Shown in pieces: positions 35,933-44,814 of a DNA stretch of 64,000 nucleotides (within the stretch, counting starts at the first letter, position 1; each line of letters starts with the position of its first letter). The notes beneath the pieces are model-generated. The model did no database searches, was not told where the DNA came from, and was given only the letters and a program-made list of their open reading frames with translations. Made by a program: the position numbers and the translations under genes. The DNA is from Treponema bryantii NK4A124 (GTDB lineage: Bacteria; Spirochaetota; Spirochaetia; Treponematales; Treponemataceae): contig NZ_ATWV01000004.1 of NCBI RefSeq assembly GCF_000421345.1, positions 62,001-126,000 on the forward strand. Reading direction: 5' to 3'.

Positions 35933-35938
35933 GTTTAT

Positions 35939-35967
35939 AATATAGCAAATTCATTATTTCTTGTCAA
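35939..35967 (-). promoter_or_regulatory. Consensus promoter of the small RNA
   Basis: TTGACA (35967-35962), 17 bases, TATATT (35944-35939). Divergent from the cyclase promoter. Confidence 0.78.
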
Positions 35968-36015
35968 ATTTTTTATGAAAAAATTCACCAAATTTTTACA
36001 AAAAAGTGAAAAAAT

Positions 36016-36044
36016 TTGCATTTATACAAATTCTGACTGATAAT
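36016..36044 (+). promoter_or_regulatory. Promoter of the propeller-cyclase gene, implying a leaderless message
   Basis: TTGCAT (36016-36021), 17 bases, GATAAT (36039-36044). Only six bases separate the -10 from the ATG at 36051, so the start point should be at or beside the A of the ATG. Confidence 0.62.
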
Positions 36045-36050
36045 ATTTAT

Positions 36051-39000
36051 ATGAAAAAGTTATTTTTTTCTATAATATTCCTTTCAATTTCACTTTCGTG
36101 CTTCTCTCAAAACAGATTTTTTGATAATTATGTTTATCAGTCCTGGAGCGATTTTGGAGGGCTTTCGGGCACCACAGCAAACGATATTTATCAGACAAAT
36201 GACGGATATATTGATATAGGAACCTATGAAGGTCTGGTTAAATTTGACGGAGTTGAATTCAGTACCTTAAACCGTATTTCAGACAAAAGCTACGGCTTTG
36301 CTTCCGTAAGAACAATAATTCAAGATGGCCGCCGTGACATCTGGCTGGGCTCAAATGACGAAGGTCTTCATAAACTGTCAGACGCCGGAAATAAAATATA
36401 TACTGTTGAAAACGGACTTCCAAACAATTCTGTACGAACTCTTTGCGAAGATAAGCGTGGAAATATCTGGGTTGGAACTGCCAGCGGTGTTGTTTACATT
36501 ACCCCCGATGGAAAACTTATAAATCCACAGTTTGGTCCGGGAACTACTGCAAACGGCGTAATTGCTTCTCATCTTTACTGCGACAACGACGGCAGAATCT
36601 GGCTTACAACCTCTAACGAAAACGGTCTTTTTATCTGTGAAGACGGAGTTTTCCGCACTCTCGACGTCTTTGAACCTTATTCAACCTATTTTGCAACAGC
36701 AATTTTTCAGGACCAGGAAGGAACTTACTGGATAAGCCTTGGAGAAAAAGGACTTGCATGCTTAAAAGGAGACAAGGTTACACTGCTAAAAACAAATACA
36801 CTTCTTGACAGAACTCCAGCCTGCACTATTCTTCAGGACAAAAGCGGAGTTATCTGGTTTGGAACGGAGCATGGCCTTGCAGTTTACGCAAATGGAAAAT
36901 TTGAAGAATACAAGGGCGCTCAGGCGCTTGCCGGTTCAAACATAAACAAAATCATTCAGGACCGGGAAGGAAACATCTGGTTTGCCACAGACAGAAACGG
37001 CATTGGAAAAATGACTCTGGGCAAATTTAAAATGCACAGGCTGGGCATAACCGTAAACTGTATTGCAGAAGCCCCAGACGGAAGAATCTGGGCTGCTACA
37101 GATAAGGGAGTTCTGTGTTTTAAAGATGATGAAGCCCAGGAAAATGAGCTTACAAAATACACAAAGGGGCTTCGTGTTCGCCATGTAGAAGCTACCCCGG
37201 ATGGTAAACTTCTTGTAAGCTGCTACACAAAGCCCGGCCAGATTATTTACGACGGCAAAAGCATTAAGAACTGGGACTCAGACAATGGCTTAGCCGGCAA
37301 TAAGGTTCGCGTTGCAATTCAGACAGAGCCGGACGAATATTACGTTGGTACAACAACAGGCTTAAGCATTATTCATAAAGACGGCTCTATCAAAAATTTC
37401 AAGCAGATTACAGGTGAACTCGAAACCGAATACGTTATGGCAATTTACAAGGATACTCACGGAGTAACCTGGATTGGAACAGATGGCGGCGGAATCTTCC
37501 TTATGAAAGATGAAAAAGTCTTTTCTCACCTCACCTCTGCAGACGGAATTGCCGGTAACGTAATTTTTAAAATAAATCAGGATAAAGAGGGAAACTTCTG
37601 GATTTGTACCGGAAGCGGAATTACCCGCATAGAAGATTTTGATTCTACAAGAAAAACAAGATTAAACTGCTGCACCATAAACTCTGAAAATGGAATCGGT
37701 ACAAACTCTGTTTTCCAGATAATGTTCGACAATATGAACAATGCCTGGATTACAAACAACCATGGAATAGCTTCTATTTCAATGGCAGAGATTGCAGACT
37801 TCCTTGCATCAAAAAGAGAAGTTCTTACTACTCAATATTACAACAGAAATGATGGTCTTGATTCCGATGGTCCTACCTCTACTGCCCGTGCAATCATAGA
37901 CAGCCTTGGCCGCCTCTGGATTCCTCTTGTAGACGGCATTGCCGTTTACGATCCTCAGAAGGTTCAGAAAAATTCTATTCTTCCACTGGTTCAGATTGAA
38001 ACAATCACCGTGGACTCTACAGTTTACAAACACTCAAGAGACATGATTATCTTAAAGCCGGGTACAAAACGAATTGATATAAAATACACAGGAATCTCTT
38101 TTGATGCTCCTGAACGACTAAGCTTCTCTCATATGCTTACAGGCTTTGAAACTGATTACACTACCCCAAGCGCCGAGCGTGTTGTTTCTTACACAAACCT
38201 GACACCGGGAAAGCATTCCTTCCTGGTTTATGCAATAAACGGAAACGGACTGCAATCCAACAATGAAGAAATGATGTTCTTTTATCAGAAGCCTTATCTC
38301 TGGCAGAGACCTCTTTTCTGGGTTGTCTTAATAGCCGCAATGGCAGGTTCTGCAATAGCTTACTTCTTATGGCGTGAACAGAAAATCAAGATGGAAAACC
38401 TCCGCCTGGAAGCACTTGTTCAGGAAAGAACTGCCGACCTCAAAATTGAGAAAGATAAATCAGATATGCTTCTGCGTTCCATTCTTCCGGACAAGATTGC
38501 AGACAAGCTTAAAAAGATAGACGGAAATAAATCCTTTGGTGAAGACTTTGAAAACGTTACCCTCCTTTTCTCTGACATTGTTGGCTTTACAAAAGTTTCC
38601 AGCGGACACAAGGCTCAGGAAATTGTAAAGGCCCTGAATGAACTCTTCAGCCGTTTTGATGAAAGAGCCAAGCAAATGGGTGTAGAAAAAATCAAGACAA
38701 TCGGGGATGCCTACATGGCAGCCTGCGGTATACCGGAACCGAACGAAAATCATGCCCGCATAATGGTAGATTTTGCAAAGGGTATGCTGCAGGATCTGGA
38801 AGAGTACAACAAAAATGCAGACATTCAATTCCAGCTTCGTATTGGCTTAAACTGCGGTCCGGTAACTGCAGGAGTTATTGGAACCCATAAATTCATTTAT
38901 GATGTATGGGGCAATACCGTAAACGTTGCCAGCCGAATGGAAACGGCGGCAACTCCAGGCGGAATAAGAATTACAGATACACTTAAAAAAGAGCTTTCCG

Positions 39001-39083
39001 GCCAGAAAGGCTTAAAGTTCAGCAAGGCTATTGAATGTGAAGTAAAAGGTAAAGGCCTCATGAAAACCTATGATATTTTATAA
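36051..39083 (+). CDS. Beta-propeller sensor fused to a class III adenylate cyclase
   Basis: 1010 residues. Signal peptide (MKKLFFSIIFLSISLSCFSQ), two seven-bladed propellers of the Reg_prop type (blades such as DKRGNIWVGTASGVVYI and DREGNIWFATDRNGIGKM, to about 660), a Y_Y_Y domain, one membrane segment (about 755-775), a short coiled coil and a cyclase domain. The cyclase has both metal Asp (LLFSDIVGFT and IKTIGDAYMA) and the Lys and Asp that select ATP (KIKTIGD and FIYDVWGNTVN), so it should make cAMP. The upstream GTG frame at 36006 overlaps the promoter and is rejected. The next gene encodes a periplasmic binding protein, a possible ligand partner. Confidence 0.88.
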   Translation: MKKLFFSIIFLSISLSCFSQNRFFDNYVYQSWSDFGGLSGTTANDIYQTNDGYIDIGTYEGLVKFDGVEFSTLNRISDKSYGFASVRTIIQDGRRDIWLGSNDEGLHKLSDAGNKIYTVENGLPNNSVRTLCEDKRGNIWVGTASGVVYITPDGKLINPQFGPGTTANGVIASHLYCDNDGRIWLTTSNENGLFICEDGVFRTLDVFEPYSTYFATAIFQDQEGTYWISLGEKGLACLKGDKVTLLKTNTLLDRTPACTILQDKSGVIWFGTEHGLAVYANGKFEEYKGAQALAGSNINKIIQDREGNIWFATDRNGIGKMTLGKFKMHRLGITVNCIAEAPDGRIWAATDKGVLCFKDDEAQENELTKYTKGLRVRHVEATPDGKLLVSCYTKPGQIIYDGKSIKNWDSDNGLAGNKVRVAIQTEPDEYYVGTTTGLSIIHKDGSIKNFKQITGELETEYVMAIYKDTHGVTWIGTDGGGIFLMKDEKVFSHLTSADGIAGNVIFKINQDKEGNFWICTGSGITRIEDFDSTRKTRLNCCTINSENGIGTNSVFQIMFDNMNNAWITNNHGIASISMAEIADFLASKREVLTTQYYNRNDGLDSDGPTSTARAIIDSLGRLWIPLVDGIAVYDPQKVQKNSILPLVQIETITVDSTVYKHSRDMIILKPGTKRIDIKYTGISFDAPERLSFSHMLTGFETDYTTPSAERVVSYTNLTPGKHSFLVYAINGNGLQSNNEEMMFFYQKPYLWQRPLFWVVLIAAMAGSAIAYFLWREQKIKMENLRLEALVQERTADLKIEKDKSDMLLRSILPDKIADKLKKIDGNKSFGEDFENVTLLFSDIVGFTKVSSGHKAQEIVKALNELFSRFDERAKQMGVEKIKTIGDAYMAACGIPEPNENHARIMVDFAKGMLQDLEEYNKNADIQFQLRIGLNCGPVTAGVIGTHKFIYDVWGNTVNVASRMETAATPGGIRITDTLKKELSGQKGLKFSKAIECEVKGKGLMKTYDIL

Positions 39084-39105
39084 GGCAGAAAGGAGCTGGA
39101 GATTT

Positions 39106-40302
39106 ATGAAAAAGTATTTAATTAATACAGCAGTTTTAGTTCTCGCAATAACAGCCGCATTTTCCCTGGCTTCCTGCAAAGCAAAAAAATCTAAAGTTGT
39201 AAAGGTTGGTCTTTTGCATTCTCTAACCGGAACTATGTCCATAAGCGAAACAGGAGTACGCGACGCAGAACTGCTTGCCATAAAAGAACTTAACGAGGCA
39301 GGCGGTGTGCTCGGCTGCCAGATAAAGGTTATTGAAGAAGACGGAAAAAGTAATCCCCGTATGTTTGCTGAAAAAGCCCGCAAACTTCTGGAAGAAGACA
39401 AGGTTGCAACAATTTTCGGCTGCTGGACCTCAGACTCCCGTAAAGCCGTAAAACCTGTTCTCGAAGAAGATTACGGCCTTTTGTGGTATCCGGTACAATA
39501 CGAAGGCTTTGAAGCAAGTCCAAACATCATGTACATGGGAGCCGCTCCAAATCAGCAGGTTGTTCCTGCCATAGATTACTGTGTTAAAAATTTGGGAAAA
39601 CGCTTTTACCTTCTTGGCAGTGATTATGTTTTCCCGCGAACTGCAAATTCCATTATCAAAGCACAGTTAAAATATCTTGGCGGCCAATGTGTTTCCGAAG
39701 TTTACGTTCCAATGCATGAATCAGATTTTAATCAGATTGTTAAAGACATAAAAAAGCTTAAGCCGGATGTAATTATAAACACGCTGAACGGAAGCTCGAA
39801 CCAGTCATTTTTTTCTCAGTTAAAATATTCCGGTATAGATGCAGATGATATTCCGGTCATGAGTTTTTCTGTTTCTGACAGCGAAATTAAGACTATTGGT
39901 ATAGATAAACTGAAAGGGCATTATGTTGCCTGGAATTATTTTGAGTCCACTGCGACTGCAAAAAATACCAGATTTGTAAATGCCTATAAAAAAGAGTTTG
40001 GAACCAACACTGCAGTAGGAGACCCGGAAGAAGCCGCTTACATTGCCGTAAATCTCTGGGCTGCTGCCTGTACCCGAGCCGGCACCTTTGACGTAGAACC
40101 TGTAAGAATTGCTGCAAAGGAACTCAGCTGTATTGCCCCGGAAGGTATTGTTACAATTGAAGGCTCAAATCAGCATCTGAATAAAATTACCCGAATTGGA
40201 AGAATTAATGAAAAAGGTCAGATTGATGAATTATACGCTTCGCCGGAAGCTGTAAGACCAGACCCATATCTCAGCACTTATGCCTGGGCCCGCGGCCTTT
40301 AA
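39106..40302 (+). CDS. Orphan UrtA-like periplasmic binding lipoprotein
   Basis: 398 residues from an ATG preceded by AGGAG. Signal peptide with lipobox (AITAAFSLASCKAKK). The fold is type I (leucine/amide-binding like): VGLLHSLTGTMSISETGVRD, IFGCWTSDSRKAVKPVLEED, LLWYPVQYEGFEASPNIMYM and PDPYLSTYAWARGL match UrtA, the urea-type ABC binding protein. No UrtBCDE genes are near, so it is unlikely to serve transport here. It follows the propeller-cyclase gene by 22 bases, probably in one operon, so it may present a ligand (urea or amide) to that sensor. Ligand is inferred from family only. Confidence 0.82.
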   Translation: MKKYLINTAVLVLAITAAFSLASCKAKKSKVVKVGLLHSLTGTMSISETGVRDAELLAIKELNEAGGVLGCQIKVIEEDGKSNPRMFAEKARKLLEEDKVATIFGCWTSDSRKAVKPVLEEDYGLLWYPVQYEGFEASPNIMYMGAAPNQQVVPAIDYCVKNLGKRFYLLGSDYVFPRTANSIIKAQLKYLGGQCVSEVYVPMHESDFNQIVKDIKKLKPDVIINTLNGSSNQSFFSQLKYSGIDADDIPVMSFSVSDSEIKTIGIDKLKGHYVAWNYFESTATAKNTRFVNAYKKEFGTNTAVGDPEEAAYIAVNLWAAACTRAGTFDVEPVRIAAKELSCIAPEGIVTIEGSNQHLNKITRIGRINEKGQIDELYASPEAVRPDPYLSTYAWARGL

Positions 40303-40322
40303 TTTTTCAGTTTCTTAAGTCT

Positions 40323-43241
40323 TTATATGCGGACATTGTTTGTCAGAGTTGCAGCTTTATCCACATCCTCTTTCTTAGCATATCTATGAGGCTGTTTTGC
40401 TATTACAGTTGTACCCTTTCCAAGCTCGCTCTTAATCTCAATTGTTCCACCCATAAGCTCGAGAAGATTTTTTGAAATACACAAGCCAAGTCCGGCACTT
40501 GGAATTTCTGAGTTTACTTCATTATCCTCACGGGCAAAGCTCTTACAGATGTAAGGCAAAAACTCCGGAGAAATACCAATACCCGTATCTTCACAGATAA
40601 AGCTTACTAAACATTCATTATCAAGGGCAGACTTCTCCTGCTTAAGACCGAATCTTATTTTTCCACCCCTTGGAGTATATTTAACTGCATTCATAAGAAT
40701 ATTCATAACATTATCTGTAGTATGAATTACATCCTGATAAATATATGGATTAAAAATTTCGCTCCAGTATTCAACTGTTATATCTTTTGCCTCTGCTTCA
40801 TTTTTTATAAGTGCATATATTTTTTCTACTGCATCTGAAAGGTCAGTTGGAGCCTCATTAATTTCTATATCACCATTCTCCATCTGCACAAGTTCATTTA
40901 CATTATTCAGGAAGCTTAACATGTGCTCCTGTGTATGCTCTATTTTGAGTAAAGAATTTACTGCCTCGTCTTCACTCAACTCTTTGTTCTTTCTCTTATT
41001 TGTAAACTTTATCATTTCCTGCATATCGTTGAGAATATTTTGTGTTACAGTCTGCATAAAAATATTCTTTGCACGATTTGCATTTGAAGCAAGATCTGCT
41101 GTTCTCTGCAGTTCAATTTTGCGGACAAGCTCTGCCTCTGCTTCTGCCTTAGCTCTTTCTTCAAGAGTTATATCATTTAAGAAGACATAAAAAATATCGC
41201 CGTAATTTTTTGTTTTTACATAACGGCCATAATCCTTTACATATTTTACGCTTCCACTTTTTGTCTTAATTCTGTATTCCACATAATCAATATGATTTTC
41301 TTCTGTAATCTGCTTATCAATACTTCTCTGTACGCGCGTAAAATCATCCGGGTGAACAATACCGCAGAAGGAGTTTCCTACATACTCACGGAATTCTTCT
41401 GCAGTTTTACAGTCATACATTTTGATAAGTTCACTATTAAAGGAAATCAGCTCCAGGGCACCATCTGCATGGTAAGAGAAGAAGCCTCCAGGAATTCCTT
41501 CTGCAACCTCATTAGCCGCAATCAACATTTCTTCAGAAAGATTTGTCTGTTCTCCTTCTGCCGGCTTCATCAATATTCGACCGGTAGAAAGCACAGAAGA
41601 TTTTTTAAGATAAGCTTCAAAATCGCGGCAGGAAAGAGGCTTAGAAAAATAGAAGCCCTGAATATAATCGCAGCCAAGAGTCTTTAAGATTTTATACTGC
41701 TCAAGAGTTTCTGCCCCTTCTGCAATTGTAAGCAGTCCCATACGGTGAGCCATCTTAATAATGTTCTCTATTACAATTTCATTCTTTTTGATATTGCGGA
41801 CAAAAGAGATATCCAGTTTAAGAATATTAAGCGGGAAGGTTGCCAGAGAACCAAGAGAAGAATAACCGGAACCAAAGTCATCCATCTCAATTGCAAAGCC
41901 CAGGTTTTGTGTTTTTTTAACCTGAGAAATAATGATATCGGTATTTTCAGAATAAAGAGACTCTGTTACTTCCATGTGCAGCAGGCTGTGATCTACCTTA
42001 TATTCATCTATTATTTTAAATTGATTTTCAATACAACCTGTTTCCAGAAAATCTCGGCGAGAAACATTTACAGAAATAGGAACCAGAGGAAGTCCGTCCT
42101 GTTCCCAGCGTTTCATATCCTTACAAACCTGTTCTAGAACAAAGACATCCAGTTTTGTAATAAAGCCGTTACGTTCAAAAAGCGGAATAAAGCTGGCAGG
42201 GGCCATAAAGCCGTATTCCGGATGATTCCAGCGGACAAGAGCTTCTGCTCCTGCAATATGTCCGGAAACTGTTTCATGCTTAGGCTGATAGAATACCTGG
42301 AACTGACTTTCTTCAAGAGCCCGCTCCATAGTCTCTATAATTCTCTGCTCATTTAAAAGTTGATTTTGAAGGGAGTCTTCAAAGAAGGCCAGATCTTTTC
42401 CGTACTTTCCCTTTATACCGCTTATTGAAAGGAAGGCCCGGTCGCAGCAGATAACCAGAGGAAGGTCAACATCTATAGGAGCATAAACTCCCATCTTTAC
42501 AATCTGGTGAGGAATAGGAGCCTTATCCAGAATCATTTTTGATATACGATTCAGGCGTTCAATATCAACCTGTTCGTCGTATTCATAAAAAAGAATATAC
42601 TGGTCTCCGCCATAACGGCCGCTTATTCCGGCAGGCATTGCCTTCATCATTTCTCTGGCAGAATAGGCAAGAAACTCATTACATTTTTCTACGCCATAGA
42701 GACTGTTGGAAGACTTAAAGTTATCAAAATCAAAGGCAATTATACAAAAGTTCTTTTCCCGGTTATGGCTGATAAACTGTTCAACCTTAAGCAAAAATGC
42801 CTTACGGGTAAGAAGCCCAGTAAGCTCATCGCGTTCAAGTTCATCGATTGCTTTATTTGCCTGAGAAAGCTTTATTGCAGTTTTTAAGCGCTGCAGAACC
42901 CGCCTTTTATCATAAGGCTTTTTCAAAAAATCAGTTACATCAAGATCCAGCAGCTGGTTCTCAAGTTCAGAATTTTCTATATCTGTACTGATAAGAACAG
43001 GAAACTTTTCTGTCGGAATTGCTCCCCGTAACTCTTTTACTATTGGAACAGCCTTTCGTATTTCTATAATTGCAGTTGCTAAGTCATGACAATTTTCAGT
43101 TATTACAGAAACAGCTTCTTCTGGCGAAGCATTAAGAACTTCGTAAAAGGGCGAGATAATCTGTGACAGCAGCGCAGAGTTTTCACTATTGCTGTCAACT
43201 ATGAGGACTTTAGATTTTTCATTCGTACCGGGTATATTCAT
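40323..43241 (-). CDS. Hybrid REC-GGDEF-EAL-PAS-ATPase signalling protein
   Basis: 972 residues, no membrane segment. Receiver domain (about 12-125) with Glu in place of the phospho-Asp (TAIIEIRKA); GGDEF domain (about 145-290) with motif GRYGGDQYILF; EAL domain (about 300-550) with AEALVRWNHP, MDDFGSGYSSLG and IAEGAETLEQ; PAS (about 590-700); and an ATPase domain (about 840-960) with NILMNAVKYTP, CEDTGIGISPE and GLGLCISKNL. The expected phospho-His is missing (KNIFMQTVTQNILNDMQEMI). It should hydrolyse c-di-GMP; the kinase-like part may only bind ATP. ATG at 43241 is preferred to GTG at 43247. An extended -10 (TGGTATAAT) lies about 35 bases upstream. Confidence 0.85.
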   Translation of the reverse strand: MNIPGTNEKSKVLIVDSNSENSALLSQIISPFYEVLNASPEEAVSVITENCHDLATAIIEIRKAVPIVKELRGAIPTEKFPVLISTDIENSELENQLLDLDVTDFLKKPYDKRRVLQRLKTAIKLSQANKAIDELERDELTGLLTRKAFLLKVEQFISHNREKNFCIIAFDFDNFKSSNSLYGVEKCNEFLAYSAREMMKAMPAGISGRYGGDQYILFYEYDEQVDIERLNRISKMILDKAPIPHQIVKMGVYAPIDVDLPLVICCDRAFLSISGIKGKYGKDLAFFEDSLQNQLLNEQRIIETMERALEESQFQVFYQPKHETVSGHIAGAEALVRWNHPEYGFMAPASFIPLFERNGFITKLDVFVLEQVCKDMKRWEQDGLPLVPISVNVSRRDFLETGCIENQFKIIDEYKVDHSLLHMEVTESLYSENTDIIISQVKKTQNLGFAIEMDDFGSGYSSLGSLATFPLNILKLDISFVRNIKKNEIVIENIIKMAHRMGLLTIAEGAETLEQYKILKTLGCDYIQGFYFSKPLSCRDFEAYLKKSSVLSTGRILMKPAEGEQTNLSEEMLIAANEVAEGIPGGFFSYHADGALELISFNSELIKMYDCKTAEEFREYVGNSFCGIVHPDDFTRVQRSIDKQITEENHIDYVEYRIKTKSGSVKYVKDYGRYVKTKNYGDIFYVFLNDITLEERAKAEAEAELVRKIELQRTADLASNANRAKNIFMQTVTQNILNDMQEMIKFTNKRKNKELSEDEAVNSLLKIEHTQEHMLSFLNNVNELVQMENGDIEINEAPTDLSDAVEKIYALIKNEAEAKDITVEYWSEIFNPYIYQDVIHTTDNVMNILMNAVKYTPRGGKIRFGLKQEKSALDNECLVSFICEDTGIGISPEFLPYICKSFAREDNEVNSEIPSAGLGLCISKNLLELMGGTIEIKSELGKGTTVIAKQPHRYAKKEDVDKAATLTNNVRI

Positions 43242-43331
43242 CTGCACTTTTACTTCAATAAATTAATTATACCACAGTTTTAAAGTAACACAAAAATTTA
43301 TTTTTATTTGCAGATTATTTTTTGTGATTTT

Positions 43332-43790
43332 TTATACATTTTTTGTAAGTTTTTCCAGAAAGGCTGTACATCCTTCCATAATATCATCATAGGTCTGGTC
43401 AAAGTTTCCGGTGTACCAGGGGTCTGCAATATCACGGTTTTTACCGGCAAAGGATAAAAGGCGTACTATTTTACCTTCCGGGTCCGGAGCCCAGCAGCGG
43501 TTCATGTAATAAAGGTTTTCATCGTCCATAGCGACAAGGTAGTCATATTTGTTGTAATCATTTGGAGTGATTTGTCGTGCGGCACGTCGCTCAAAAGGGA
43601 TTCCCATTTCACGAAGTTTTGCCCGGGTTCCATAGTGAATGTCGTTCCCTATTTCTTCCCGGCTGGTTGCAGCAGATTCAATTAAAAAGTCCTTTTCCAG
43701 GCCGGCTCGGCGTACCAGCTCTTTCATTACAAACTCTGCCATAGGAGAGCGGCAGATATTTCCGTGACAAATAAATAAGATTCTGGTCAT
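43332..43790 (-). CDS. Low-molecular-weight protein tyrosine phosphatase
   Basis: 152 residues, normal length. The catalytic loop CHGNICRS (Cys-X5-Arg) is at the N-terminus and the general-acid DP motif in IADPWYTGNFDQTYDDI. These cytosolic enzymes remove phosphate from tyrosine, often in polysaccharide export control. Sits 16 bases downstream of the DUF1295 gene, same strand. Confidence 0.9.
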   Translation of the reverse strand: MTRILFICHGNICRSPMAEFVMKELVRRAGLEKDFLIESAATSREEIGNDIHYGTRAKLREMGIPFERRAARQITPNDYNKYDYLVAMDDENLYYMNRCWAPDPEGKIVRLLSFAGKNRDIADPWYTGNFDQTYDDIMEGCTAFLEKLTKNV

Positions 43791-43806
43791 TTTTCAAAAA
43801 CTCCGG

Positions 43807-44661
43807 TTAGAAGAGCATGCGGGTTTCTTTTTTGTATTCAGCAAAGCCAGGCTTGCGGGACTGTCTCTTATCTGCCATAGGAATACTGATAGAAAGGAAC
43901 ATAAGAGTATTAACAAGAGCACCGGCTAAAAGGTAAAAACGCTGCCAGCCCAAAGCAGCTACGCTTGCAAGACCGATTCCCCACCACATAAGAATTTCAC
44001 AGGCATAGTTTGGATGGCGGCCATGCTTCCACAAGCCAGTGCGGATAAAGCCACCCGCGCCTGAGGCTCTGAAGCGGTGCATCTGAATATCAGCAAGTCC
44101 CTGAAATACTGCTGACAGAAGACTCAAAATTACAAAAAGCAGGCACAGGGGCTGGAAGGCTGCCTTCTCTGCAATTGCGGTAACAGCCGGCAGAACGCAG
44201 AGATAAACCACGCAGGTTGGGAACATATGAATACCCATAAGATTTACAAAAGGATAAAACTTTCCTGTTTTTTCTTTAAGCATTACATAACGCCAGTCCT
44301 GGTACTCAAAGCTTTCAAAATTGTAAATCCAGTTGGCAGTAAGACGCAGAGCCCAGAAAAGAACTGCAGCAAAAAGAAGACAGCCCAAAAGAGGATTATC
44401 AGCATCAACCTTTGCAAGGGCAAGACCAAGAATCACAGGCGGCTGTACACTCCAGTATGGGTCATAAACCGAAGCATTTCTGAATATCAGGCTGAAGATA
44501 AATACTACAATAGTTGCAAGAAGGTCTGCCAGAAAAAGGGATAGCTGATAAGAAAAAGAATAAATGTCTGTCAGGTAATTATATGTAAAAAGTCCGCAGA
44601 AAGCGGCAAGGAAGTAAACAAAGATTATTACAGCTAAGGAAGTGCTTCGGTTTTTGATCAT
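43807..44661 (-). CDS. DUF1295-family membrane protein (steroid reductase-like)
   Basis: 284 residues, about seven membrane segments. Family marks: DPYWSVQPPVILG, LTANWIYNFESFEYQDWRY, FIRTGLWKHGRHPNYACEIL and the terminal SIPMADKRQSRKPGF. The fold is shared with isoprenylcysteine methyltransferases and steroid 5-alpha reductases. The reaction in bacteria is not established. Transcribed with the phosphatase. Confidence 0.82.
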   Translation of the reverse strand: MIKNRSTSLAVIIFVYFLAAFCGLFTYNYLTDIYSFSYQLSLFLADLLATIVVFIFSLIFRNASVYDPYWSVQPPVILGLALAKVDADNPLLGCLLFAAVLFWALRLTANWIYNFESFEYQDWRYVMLKEKTGKFYPFVNLMGIHMFPTCVVYLCVLPAVTAIAEKAAFQPLCLLFVILSLLSAVFQGLADIQMHRFRASGAGGFIRTGLWKHGRHPNYACEILMWWGIGLASVAALGWQRFYLLAGALVNTLMFLSISIPMADKRQSRKPGFAEYKKETRMLF

Positions 44662-44679
44662 AGGGTTTCCTTATAATAT

Positions 44680-44808
44680 GGATTGCTTCGTCGCTACGCT
44701 CCTCGCAATGACGACGGTGGTTGAGTAGTCCGAAGGACGTATCGAAACCACCGTCATTGCAAGACAGACAGCTCGCCCCGTCATTGCGAGGCGAAGCCGA
44801 AGCAATCC
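44680..44808. repeat. Composite repeat: family A element nested in a second repeat
   Basis: Outer part is an inverted repeat (GGATTGCTTCG ... CGAAGCAATCC) with internal CAATGACG/CGTCATTG boxes, a sequence type I call family C. A family A copy (44715-44753, apical stem GTCC/GGAC) sits between CAATGACGA and GTCATTGC, that is, in the middle of a family C box. The whole block fills the gap upstream of the DUF1295 gene. Confidence 0.85.
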
Positions 44809-44814
44809 ATTCAA

